Below, piece after piece: positions 52,077 to 62,804 of a DNA stretch of 64,000 nt. The stretch's first letter is position 1. Each line of letters begins with the position of its first letter. The stretch spans positions 7,135,375 through 7,199,374 of the forward strand of contig CAIIXF020000005.1 in NCBI GenBank assembly GCA_903813345.2, given 5' to 3'. Source of the DNA: Owenia fusiformis. Taxonomy: Eukaryota > Annelida > Polychaeta > Sabellida > Oweniidae. The notes under the pieces were generated by a model that worked only from the letters and a program-made list of their open reading frames with translations, was not told the DNA's origin and ran no database searches. Position numbers and translations under genes: made by a program.

Positions 52077-54346
52077 ATGTCACCACCAAAAGTGGTGACA
52101 TATTGTTATGGTCTCCGTTTTTTTTGCGACGGCGGTTGGCGGTTGGTGGTTGGCGTCCGGCGGTTGGCGTCCGGCGGTTGGCGTCTGTAACAATTTCTTA
52201 CAACTTCCTATAACTTAACAAATACTGTTTAGACTGACTTCAATTTTTTTCTAAATCATCTACATGTTCTCAGAAGTTCAAATCTGACTTTAGATTTGAC
52301 ATTTGACCTTCAATGACCTTCTCAAGGTCAAAAAGGTCTTTTTTCAACTTGCTTCACATTGACTAAATTTTTTTTCAAAATCATCTACATGTTCTCAGAA
52401 ATTCAAATCTGACTTTAGATTTGACATTTGACCTTCAAATCTGACTTTAGATTTGACATTTGACCTTCAATGACCTTCTCAAGGTCAAAAAAGGTCAAAA
52501 AGGTCTGTTTTCAACTTGCTTCAAATTGACTAAATTTTTTTTTCAAAATCATCTACGTGTTCTCAGAAATTCAAATCTGACTTAAGATTTGACTTAAGAT
52601 TTGACATTTGACCTTCTCAAGGTCAAAAAAGGTCAAAAAGGTCTGTTTTCAACTTGCTTCAAATTGACTAAAAAAAATTTCAAAATCATCTACGTGTTCT
52701 CAGAAATTCAAATCTGACTTTAGATTTGACTTAAGATTTGACATTTGACCTTCAATGACCTTCTCAAAGTCAAAAAAGGTCAAAAAGGTCTTTTTTCAAC
52801 TTGCTTCAAATTGACTAAATTTTTTTTTCAAAATCATCTACATGTTCTCAGAAATTCAAATCTGACTTTAGATTTGACATTTGACCTTCAATGACCTTCT
52901 CAAGGTCAAAAAAGGTCTGTTTTCAACTTGCTTCAAATTGACTAAATTTTTTTTTCAAAATCATCTACGTGTTCTCAGAAATTCAAATCTGACTTAAGAT
53001 TTGACTTAAGATTTGACATTTAACCTTCAATGACCTTCTCAAGGTCAAAAAGGTCTGTTTTCAACTTGCTTCAAATTGACTAAAAAAAATTTTCAAAATC
53101 ATCTTCGTGTTCTCAGAAATTCAAATCTGACTTTAGATTTGACTTAAGATTTGACATTTGACCTTCAATGACCTTCTCAAAGTCAAAAAAGGTCAAAAAG
53201 GTCTTTTTTCAACTTGCTTCAAATTGACTAAAAATTTTTATCAAAATCATCTACATGTTCTCAGAAATTCATATCTGACTTTAGATTTGACATTTGACCT
53301 TCTCAAGGTCAAAAAAGGTCTGTTTTCAACTTGCTTCAAATTGACTAAAATTTTTTTTCAAAATCATCTACATGTTCTCAGAAATTCAAATCTGACTTTA
53401 GATTTGACATTTGACCTTCAATGACCTTCTCAATGTCAAAAAAGGTCAAAAAGGTATTTTTTCATCTTGCTTCAAATTGACTAAATTTTTTTTCAAAATC
53501 ATCTACATTCTACATGTTCTCAGAAATTCAAACAGACTTTAGATTTGACTTTAGATTTGACATTTGACCTTCTCAAGGTCAAAAAAGGTCAAAAAGGTCT
53601 TTTTTCAACTTGCTTCAAATTGACTATTTTTTTTTCAAAATCATCTACATGTTCTCAGAAATTCAAATCTGACTTTAGATTTGACATTTGACAATTCAAA
53701 TCTGACTTTAGATTTGACATTTGACCTTTAATGACCTTCTCAAGGTCAAAAAAGGTCAAAAAGGTCTGTTTTCAACTTGCTTCAAATTGACTAAATTTTT
53801 TTTTCAAAATCATCTACGTGTTCTCAGAAATTCAAATCTGACTTTAGATTTGACATTTTACCTTCAATGACCTTCTCAAGGTAAAAAAAAGGTCTGTTTT
53901 CAACTTGCTTCAAATTGACTAATTTTTTTTTTCAAAATCATCTACGTGTTCTCAGAAATTCAAATCTGACTTAAGATTTGACTTAAGATTTGACATTTGA
54001 CCTTCAATGACCTTCTCAAGGTCAAAAAGGTCTGTTTTCAACTTGCTTCAAATTGACTAAAAAAAATTTTCAAAATCATCTTCGTGTTCTCAGAAATTCA
54101 AATCTGACTTTAGATTTGACTTAAGATTTGACATTTGACCTTCAATGACCTTCTCAAAGTCAAAAAAGGTCTGTTTTCAACTTGCTTCAAATTGACCAAA
54201 TTTTTTTTTCAAAATCATCTACATCTTTTCAGAAGTTCAAATTTGACTTTACAAGTTCTCAGAAATTCAAATCTGACTTATATTAAGTTTGAACTCATAA
54301 TATTGTGAGCAACTAGGTGGTGACATTTTGTCATGTTAATGCCTTG
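52077..54346 (+). mobile_element. GTCACC-family Helentron-like element with minisatellite core
   Basis: 5' end atgtcaccaccaaaagtgg then tgacatattgttatgg (a hairpin), 3' end ggtggtgacattttgtcatg then ttaatgccttgt. The paralogous element at 60,026-60,045 gives the empty site (cttttctactttttt), showing insertion with at most one T of duplication. Lack of target duplication, terminal hairpin, T-rich target and an internal tandem array fit non-autonomous Helentrons (HINE/pearl type). No Rep/helicase. Other copies of the family lie at 8,040, 14,236, 32,877, 38,536, 48,739 and 63,963. Confidence 0.65.
52220..54280 (+). repeat. Minisatellite core, about 15 units of 115-170 bp
   Basis: Units share ttttcaacttgcttcaaatt, tcaaaatcatctacatgttc, tcagaaattcaaatctgac, ttagatttgacatttgacct and tgaccttctcaaggtca. 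Length varies by internal duplication of the gatttgac and aaaaggtc segments. Small ORFs here (for example at 53,158) are by-products. Confidence 0.92.
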
Positions 54347-54548
54347 TCTACTTTTTTATGAGGAACACAATGAAAAAAACCCGGATCGAAAATATTGAAG
54401 GACGACTGAGAAAATCGAAAAAAGTGACAAAGTACTGGATTTGACCCAGTTCCTGACCTTTGACCTAGATAAAAATTTGACCCAATTTCCCACCAACTAG
54501 ATACTGAACCAAAATGAACTGTATAATGGTCTTTACTGGATACCTTAT

Positions 54549-55550
54549 CACGGGGTACCATCGAATAATTTTGGCAACGTACCGGAGAACGACATTTTAC
54601 TAAGAAATGGCAATAATTTAGCACAATATATTTTTTAACTAGAGTTCTATTTTGATTTTGACAAAAGTAAGTATTCCATGCAATAACTATTTCATTCATG
54701 AGTTTGTAGGAATTCTGTTGAAACCCAGTTCTGATCAAGTACGAAGTTATTGAAATCGGCGCAGACGGACTTTACTCCGAAAGATGGTGTTTCGATTATA
54801 ACTTTTCACAACATTTAAGTATAGACTTTTGAAAAAAGTACAGAATAGTCCTTATACTTTTGAATAATTCTGTTATTTCTGATTCACACAACTCTGATTT
54901 GTTTAATTAAAAAAAAAGTTTTAAGAATATTACTTAGGAACGTAACCGGAGCTGGGAACGTAACCGGAGCAGATCAGTTGAATTATTTAATCAAAAAAAT
55001 CAAAATATATGATTTAAAGCACATATACTAATTTAAAGACATACGGGATTGTTCGAATGCGTATTTATTAATATATATGCTTTAAATCATATATTTTATT
55101 TTTTTAAATTATATAATTCAACTGATCTGTTCCGGTTACGTTCCCAGCTCCGGTTACGTTCCTAAGTAATATTTTAAAAACTTTTTTTTTAATTAAACAA
55201 ATCAGAGTTGTGTGAATCAGAAATAACAGAATTATTCAATAGTATAAGGACTATTCTGTACTTTTTTCAAAAGTCTATACTTAAATGTTGTAAAAAGTTA
55301 TAATCGAAAAACCATCTTTCGGAGTAAAGTCCGACTGCGCCGATTTCAATAACTTCGTACTTGATCAGAACTGGGTTCCACCAGAATTCCTACAAACTCA
55401 TGAATGAAATAGCCATTGCATGGAATACTTACTTTTGTCAAAATCAAAGTAGAACTCTAGTTAAAAAATATATTGTGCTAAATTATTGCCATTTCTTAGT
55501 AAAATGTCGTTCTCCGGTACGTTGCCAAAATTATTCGATGGTACCCCGTG
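54549..55550. mobile_element. 1,002-bp near-perfect palindrome (foldback element)
   Basis: Arms of about 478 bp (54,549-55,026 and 55,073-55,550) around a ~46-bp spacer. Ends CACGGGGTACCATCGAATAA and its complement, flanked on both sides by CTTAT (54,544-54,548; 55,551-55,555), a 5-bp target duplication. Inside each arm ggaacgtaaccggagc is tandemly repeated. Arms differ at only scattered bases. No transposase. Confidence 0.85.
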
Positions 55551-55602
55551 CTTATAGTTGTTGAGAAAACGTGGGCAGTAAAATAAGAAAAAGAATAATA
55601 AT

Positions 55603-57333
55603 AACTAGATTGGTAAATTGAACAAAGTTCAATTTAAGACTCCAGATTGATTTACTTGAGTAAAGAGCTGAGTAAGTAACTGAGTAGGAAGCTGAGTAAG
55701 TACATGATTGAGTAATTGAGTAAGTAGCTCAGTAGGAAGCTGAGTAAGTAGCTGAGTAGGTAGCTGAGTAGGTAGCTAAGTAGGTAGCCGAGTAGGTAAG
55801 TAGGTAGGTAAGTAGGAATTTTTGACCGGAAGTCGAATTGAAATTTGGTTTACAGATTCGGATTCCTTAGAAAATTCTACCCTTAATTCATAACTCGTAA
55901 GTTAAATTATGAGAACTTTTTATTTTGACCTACTTTACGGACACGAGATCTCAAAAGTGGGTCAAATAACTTTCTGACGGCAAAAGGCTCTCACTATTAG
56001 CACACTCTTTGCTACCTGTATACAAAATTTTGAAGCAAATCCTAAAAGTGTAGTGCCAGAATCGCAAAGATAAGGAAAAACTATGAATTTGACCTGGATT
56101 TTGACCTAGGCATTTTGATGTCCAAATATTGAAACTAGGTAGCTTTTGAGGTCCCCTTCTTTTATAGGAATTCATTATCTTAAGCTGTACTCAATCTATA
56201 TCTCGTATTTTACACTTCAAAAAAAATCTTTTTTTCCTTGACTTTCTATCAGGATACCATCAGATCGATTTTCCGAAATTTCAAAACACCATAACTTCCG
56301 AACCACAAGTCAAATCGAAATTTGATTTAAAGATTCGGATTCCTGACAAAATTCTACCCCTAATTCATAACTCATACGTTAAATTTGGCGAATTTTTATT
56401 TTGACCTACTTTTCGGACACGCCATAACTTTGGAACCGGAAGTCGGATCAAAATTTGATTCGCAGATTCGGATTCCTGGGAACATTCTACTCTTAATTCA
56501 TAACTCATATGTTAAATTTGGAGAATTTTTTATTTTGACCTACTTTTCGGACACCATATCTCAAAAGTGGGTCAAAATACTCTCTGACGGCAAAAGGCTT
56601 ACACTATAAGCACATTCTTTGCTACCTGTATACAAAATTTTGAAGCAAATCCTAAAAGTGTAGTGCCAGAATCGCAAAAATAAGGAAAAACTATGAATTT
56701 GACCTAGATTTTGACCTAGGCATTTTGGTGTCCAAATATTGAAACTAGGTAGCTTTTGAGGTCCCCTTCTTTTATAGGAATTCATTATCTTAAGCCGTAC
56801 TCAATCTATATCTCGTATTTTACACTTCAAAAAAATCTTTTTTCCTTGACTTTCTATCAGGATAACATCAGATCGATTTTTTCGAAATTTCAAAACGCCA
56901 TAACTTTCAAACGGGAAGTCGGATCGAAATTTGGTTTGCAGATTCGGATTCCTGAGGAAATCCTACCCTTATTCCATAGCTCATATGTTAAATTTGGAGA
57001 ATTTTTTTAGTTTGACCTACTTTCCGGACGCCATATCTCAAAATCGCTAAGAGTAATCAAAAAACGGAAGGCACACTCTCGATTTGTTTTTCTCTAAGCT
57101 ACATGATGAAAAAAAGATGAAGGAGTAACGACAATAAGCAATGAAGATAATTTACAGAATGTTGATTTGACCTAAATTTGACCTAGTTCTTGACCTTTGA
57201 CCTAGATACAAATTTGACCTAATTTCCCAGAAACTAGGTTGATAGGCTATGTTAGCCATGTAAGTAGGTTAAAGTAAGTTCTTCTAGTTGCTGAGAAAAA
57301 GTGTTCGGAAAGAAAGAAAGAAAGAAAAATAAT
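55603..57333 (+). mobile_element. Composite hairpin-ended element 2
   Basis: Starts aactagattggtaaattgaa with hairpin aaattgaac-aaa-gttcaattt and agactccagatt, followed by the 12-bp array gagtaagtagct/gagtaggtagct (55,640-55,820), two to three 477-bp-type units, then ttctagttgctgagaaaa and a gaaa-rich tail into aataataactaga of the next element. Confidence 0.75.
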
Positions 57334-58714
57334 AACTAGATTTGTAAATTGAACAAAGTTCAATTTAAGACTCCAGATTGATTTACTTGAGTAAAGAGCT
57401 GAGAGTAGGAAGCTGAGTAAGTAGATGATTAAGTACAGTCTGTTACACTGCTTCAAAGGCAAGCAGTTGAACCTGAAAATTAAGAAATCTATAGACCATT
57501 GTGCCATAATATAGAGAAAAATATATTCATATTGCACACGAATGACATTTGTATATTTCAGATTATTCATTGTTTAGTGCAATAAGCCTGTGCCCTCTTG
57601 TAATTTGAGGTCTGTCCGCCATGTTATTTTTTTGAGAATTAACATGAGAAGCATCAAAATATAAGAGGTTACAGAGTTTATGAGCCAATTTACAAGCAAT
57701 CCAACATATACAAATGTCATTCGTGTGCAATATGAATATATTTTTCTATATATTATTGCACAATATTATTTAGATTTCTTATATTTCAGGTTAAACTGCT
57801 TGCCTTTGAAGCAGTGTAACAGACTGTAATTGAGTAAGTAGCTGAGTAGGTAGCTGAGTAAGCAACTGAGCAGGTAGCTGAGTAAGTAGCTGAGTAGGTA
57901 GCTGAGTAAGTAGCTGAGTAGGTAGCCAGAATCGCAAAAATAAGGAAAAACTATGAATTTGACCTAGATTTTGACCTAGGCATTTTGGTGTCCAAATATT
58001 GAAACTAGGTAGCTTTTGAGGTCCCCTTCTTTTATAGGAATTCATTATCTTAAGCTGTACTCAATCTATATCTCGTATTTTACACTTCAAAAAAATCTTT
58101 TTTCCTTGACTTTCTATCAGGATAACATCGGATCGATTTTTCTCGAAATTTCAAAACGCCATAACTTTCAAACCGGAAGTCGGATCGAAATTTGATTTAA
58201 AGATTCGGATTCCTGACAAAATTCTACCCCTTATTCATAACTCATACGTTAAATTTGGCGAATTTTTATTTTGACCTACTTTTCGGACACGCCATAACTT
58301 TGGAACCGGAAGTCGGATCGAAATTTGGTTTGCAGATTCGGATTCCTGAGATAATTCTTCACTTATTTAATGATTCACACGTTGAATTTGGAGAACCTTT
58401 TATGTTCTGACCTACTTTTCGGACACCATATCTCAAAATCGGTAAGAGTAATCAAAAAACGGTTTACCATTCGTAATAAGCTTTTTCTAAGGAACATGAT
58501 GAAAAAAACCCGGAGTGAAAATACCGAAGGACGACTGAGAAAACTTGTAAAATAGTGAAAAACCACGATTTGACCTAGTTCTTGACCTTTGACCTAGATA
58601 AAAAGTTGACCTAATTTCCCAGAAACTAGGCCTCATTACCTAGTTGACTGTGTTAGCAGATTTAAGTAAGTCCTTCTAGTTACCGAGAAAACGTGACAAG
58701 AGAGAAAGAATAAT
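57334..58714 (+). mobile_element. Composite hairpin-ended element 3
   Basis: Same head (aactagatttgtaaattgaa, hairpin, agactccagatt) and tail (ttctagttaccgagaaaacg). Its gagtaagtagct array (57,390-57,925) is split by a 391-bp TA-flanked MITE; one and a half 477-bp units follow. Confidence 0.75.
57436..57826. mobile_element. 391-bp Tc1-like palindromic MITE
   Basis: Ends cagtctgttacactgcttca and tgaagcagtgtaacagactg are perfect inverted repeats with TA on both sides. An inner 39-bp pair (aaatatattcatattgcaca region) makes it largely palindromic. Its core resembles the segment found about 0.4-0.6 kb upstream of all three DUF3419 copies. Confidence 0.82.
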
Positions 58715-60270
58715 AACTAGACTTTGGAAATTGAACGAAGTTCAATTTCAGACTCCAGATCTAGACTTTTTTAAGCCCAGTCATCTAAGATAAGCCGAGT
58801 CATCCAGAATAAGCTGAGTCATCCAGAATAACATGGATGGATAAAATAGGAAGGTAGGATAGAATGGGAAGGAACGATAGGATAGAATAAGAAAGAAGGA
58901 TAGGATAGAACAGAATAGGAAGAAAGGATATGATAGGAGAGGATAGGAAGGATAGGAAGCAAGGATAGATAGGAAGGATAGGATAGGATAGGAAGGATGG
59001 ATGAATTTTTCAATATTTTCTTCTCTACTCTTGACTTTCTATCAGGATACCATCAGATTGATTTTCCGAAAGTTTAAAACGCCATAACTTCCGAACAGGA
59101 AGTTGGATCGAAATTTGATTTAAAGATTCGGATTCCTGGCAAAATTCTACCCCTAATTCATAACTCATACGTTAAATTTGGCGAAAATTTATTTTGACCT
59201 ACTTTTTGGACACGCCATAACTTCGGAACCGGAAGTCGGATCAAAATTTGGTTTGCAGATTCGGATTTCTGAGAAAATTCTATTCTTAATTCATAACTCA
59301 AACTTGGAGAACTTTTTATTTTGACCTACTTTTCGGACACCATATCTCAAAAGTGGGTCAAAATACTTTCTGACGGCAAAAGGCTAACACTATTAGCACA
59401 CTCTTGGCTACACGTATACAAAATTTCGAACAATATTATTAAAGTGAAGTGTCTGAATCGCAAAAATAAGGAAAAACTTTGAATTTGACCTAGATTTTGA
59501 CCTAGGCCCTGGACTTGATTTAGACCTAGACTTGACTTGGACCTGGACTTGGTCCTGGACTTGGATTGAATGAGAAGGAAGAATAGGAAAGGATAGGAAG
59601 GAAGGATAGATAGGGAGGGAGAATCATCCAGAATAAGATCATCTAGATAGAAAGGATAGGATAGACCTAGATTTTGATCTAGGTCCTGGACTGGATTTGG
59701 ACCTAGACTTGACTTGGACAAAACTGGACTTGGACCTGGACTTGACCTTGACTTGGACCTGGAAATGGTATTTTTTCAATTTTTTTTCACTTTTCTTGAC
59801 ATTCTATAAGGGTAACATCAGATCGATTTTTCTCGAACTTTCAAAACGTCATAACTCCTGAACCGGAAGTTGGATTTCAATTCGGTTTTCAGATTCGGAG
59901 TCCTGAGAAAATTTCCTATAAGACTAATATCCTGGACATTGGATTCGGAGAACTTTTTTTTGGACCTCGTTTTCGGACACTGATATCTCGAAATCGGTTT
60001 GAGATACCAAAAAACTAAATCGACCCTAGCTTTTCTACTTTTTTATGAGGAACACAATGAAAAAAACCTGGATCAAAAATATTGAAGGACGACCAAGATA
60101 ATGGGAAAAAGTGACAAAGTACTGGATTTGACCTAGTTCTAGACCTTTGACCTAGATAAAAAATTGACCCAATTTCCGAGAAACTAGATACTGGACCTAA
60201 ATTGACCATATACAGATCTTGACTCAATGTCTTCTAGTTACTGAGAAAACATAGGTAGAAGAATAATAAT
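58715..60270 (+). mobile_element. Composite hairpin-ended element 4
   Basis: Head aactagactttggaaattgaa with hairpin, ggata-rich simple repeats (58,835-59,000), 477-type units, a gacttggacctg simple array (about 59,500-59,765), and tail tctagttactgagaaaacat then (AAT)n. It retains the intact site corresponding to the Helentron-like insertion in element 1. Confidence 0.72.
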
Positions 60271-60612
60271 AAGAATAATAAAGAATACTGGCAAAAACAA
60301 TAGACTCCAGATTGACATCTGGAGTCTAATAATAATAAGAAAACTGGCAAAAGCAATAGACTCCAGATTTTCAATCTGGAGTCTAATAAGAAAACTGGCA
60401 AAAGCAATAGACTCCAGATTTTCAATCTGGAGTCTAATAATAATAAGAATAGAGGCAAAAACAATAGACTCCAGATTTCATCTGGAGTCTAATAATAATA
60501 AGAAGAAGAAAACTGGCAAAAGCAATAGACTCCAGATTTTCAATCTGGAGTCTAATAATAAGAAAACAGGCAAAAACAATAGACTCCAGATTTTCAATCT
60601 GGAGTCTAATAA
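60271..60612 (+). repeat. Array of six short hairpins
   Basis: The unit aactggcaaaagcaatagac, then tccagattttcaatctgga, then gtctaataataag, of about 55-65 bp, repeats six times. Each unit holds the perfect 11-bp stem AGACTCCAGAT/ATCTGGAGTCT. AGACTCCAGATT is also the sequence just inside the heads of the composite elements. The open frames reading LDSRLKIWSLLLLPVF come from this array. Confidence 0.92.
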
Positions 60613-60884
60613 TGTGTGATAATCCATAGATAATCCTTGAAAATAAGAATTTTTGGGGATTATATGGTGCAATCATATAGTCAATAAAATGTTTCAAAGT
60701 TTATTGAAGCGAAATGCATGAAAAAACATCCCTGATTCATACATTCTACAAACACCTCCAGGTCTTTTGAGAGAAATATGCAGCGTAAAATATAGGCATA
60801 AGTAGTACTATGTAGATTTTCTATATTGATTTTGTAAAGCTATGGCCACCAAATGTGACTGAGGCTTCAGTGTTACAAATTGTT
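60613..60884. other. 3' flank of DUF3419 copy C
   Basis: Matches 44,808-45,097 downstream of copy B. A minus-strand AATAAA at 60,700-60,705, about 180 nt past the stop codon, is a plausible polyadenylation signal. Confidence 0.6.
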
Positions 60885-62804
60885 TCACAATACCTTTGCA
60901 ACCTGTATGTCTTCCCAGAAGAATGCACGATCCATTTCAGAACATTCCTTTACTTTATCATGTTCAATAACAACAGCTGATCCCACAAGATCCTCTGGCC
61001 AAGTTTTAGGGAGACCCTTAACACATAAAAAGAGAATGTTTCCATGTTGTTTAACAACTTTAGCAGCAGCTCGTAGGGTTGTATTATGATTGCTGAGTGT
61101 CATCAAATCAGTGACATTGGACAGGCCCATAGCATCAAACTTTGGCTGATTTAGTGTTGGAAATGTCTTGAAGTAGTTCATCATCTCCCCATGTAACCAT
61201 TTCATGCGCCCAATTCTGTCTTTCAGAACATCAAAATTCTCTTCTTGTAGGTACTCCCTTAGTGGAGTGAGGACACCATGTTTCCATGTGAAAATGAATT
61301 CCATGAAGTAGCTTTGATTCATAGGTGTCGTTTTCACCTTGTTGAGAAAATGTTGTAGAAAAATGTTGGGGTAATCGAGAGCTGGCATTATATCCGTATT
61401 GGTACCTTTGAATGTCCAATAACCAAGCCTTCGGTATGCTCGCCTGAAGACTTCACCATCAATGACATCTTTAAAGTATCGTCTCTGTTCATTCATATCG
61501 TCGCCCATTGATAAGAATGTTTCCATTTGGTTGGGACTCAGCGCAACATTCATGGCATTCTCTGCAAAAATTTTGAATCTATGCTCAAAATCTCCACAAT
61601 TGATTATCCCTTGGTTTATATCTGATGTATTAGCATTCCAATACTCACGTACGTCAGCTTCAAGTGCTCCTTTTATGGAGTTAAAAATTCTGACCCGTTC
61701 TTCTGGTTCCATATTTTTAACTCCAACAAAGTCAATGAACTCTTGATATGAGAGATATTTGATGCAGGCTGACTGTAGTTTTGCCAAGTGCAGTTGCGGA
61801 ATGGAAAAATCAAGTGCCACGACTTCAGCTGGATCGTCAAGTAGGAGAGTTATCGCATTTCCACCACCGGATGCAAGTGTAAAGACTCGATCACCACTTT
61901 TGATTTCAAGGCCATGCCTTATCGATCTTATATCTTCCAAACTCTGGAAAAAATAAGCTCCCATGTGTAATTGCTATAACATGAATATATGTTTCTAATG
62001 TAATTCAGTAATATACATTATATTGGCGTTTTTGCATCAGCTCATTGATGTTTTTGTATCATTGATAAACAAACAGAGTGGTATTTTTGCATCAAAAGCA
62101 ATGAACTAAAACCATGAATTTCTCGCTTCTTGGTGATGCTAAATGTACATTTCTTAAAATTATAGATCGTGCCCTAACTGCACATATACGACTAGTGAAA
62201 AAATTGTCCAAGAAATGGGTTTAAATTGGGAAAACAAAATGTCTTTCAAAAATCTATAAGTGGAAGGCTGGCCATCTTGTTGCAAAAACACAGTGTTTTC
62301 ACATCAAGTTACTCCCCTAACTTTGGGGAATTTTGGTCTTGAGTAATTTGGATTATTGTGAGTCTGAGATCAAATACAATTGTGATGATGCAAGCATAGA
62401 GTATGTGATACAGTGCATCTGACATCAGGTTATGAGTATAGATTCATTGATCTTAGTCTCGTGAAAAAATCATTTCGAACTTGTAATCGATCGAGATAAA
62501 TTCTAAAAAATGTCAACGAGACACACCGATGATGACGTTAGCACTTCTCAACAACACAAGGGAACATTCAAGATATCTACACGTTTAAAAATTAAACAAT
62601 CTGCATGAGCACTACCAATAGAACAATAAATGTTCAAGTAAAGAACTCATGCCTTACCATGCTGAACAGTATCCTCTCATTCTGACCAAGATGTACTGGG
62701 GGCACTTCCTCCCCCTCTGAGTAGGTGCGACATGCAACATGTCTTAATGCTCTCCCAAATATATTCCCTGCTAAAAACTTGTTTGTATACCGTAGAATCG
62801 ACAT
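60885..62804 (-). CDS. DUF3419/BtaA-like protein, copy C (two exons)
   Basis: Coding exons 62,658-62,804 and 60,885-61,943 (minus strand), phase 0 junction at ATG|gtaagg and tttccag|AGT, 401 residues as in copy A, with about 25-30 substitutions between them. The presequence is kept but milder (Lys for Arg9, Gly for Arg13), with the same RTY|S motif. SAM loop VFTLASGGGN and LDFS are identical. Differences include Leu for Trp51 and a Cys at FLCVKG. Same inferred role as copy A: SAM-dependent aminocarboxypropyl-type transferase, probably mitochondrial; substrate unknown. No lesions, so likely functional. Confidence 0.85.
61944..62657 (-). other. Intron of DUF3419 copy C
   Basis: 714-bp intron; collinear with the distal part of the copy A intron (atatatgtttctaatgtaat onward). 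No repeat of its own. Confidence 0.75.

Larger units (their letters stand above)
49770..55602 (+). mobile_element. Composite hairpin-ended element 1 (interrupted)
   Basis: Starts aactagacatgtaaattgaa with the hairpin AAATTGAAC-AA(A)-GTTCAATTT, then 4-5 tandem 477-bp units (marker CATAACTTCCGAACCGGAAG at 49,984, 50,461, 50,938, 51,414 and 51,891). Interrupted by the element at 52,077-54,346; resumes with tctacttttttatgaggaac, and is interrupted again by the palindrome 54,549-55,550; ends in agttgttgagaaaacgtg then (AAT)n. Confidence 0.75.
49759..60612. repeat. 10.8-kb block of nested repeats between copies B and C
   Basis: Compared with the A-B spacer, where gattatcaa (44,766) passes within about 40 bp to gtgataatccatagataatc (44,808), the B-C spacer is opened at gattatcaa (about 49,757) and resumes at gtgataatcc (60,614). 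Everything between is repeat: four head-to-tail composite elements, an inserted minisatellite element, an inserted palindrome and a hairpin array. Confidence 0.8.

Noticed and set aside
52220-54280. Possible CRISPR-like or centromeric array
   Set aside because: Unit length varies, there are no unique spacers, and the array sits inside transposon termini in a eukaryotic genome.
54331-55564. Two similar ORFs (MIRTGFQQNSYKLMNE and MIRTGFHQNSYKLMNE) on opposite strands
   Set aside because: They lie in the two arms of the 1-kb palindrome, so the same sequence is read twice; no homology to a known protein is seen.
60234-60697. Overlapping ORFs reading LDSRLKIWSLLLLPVF repeatedly
   Set aside because: They are translations of the hairpin array; the periodic peptide mirrors the DNA repeat and no start or domain supports a gene.
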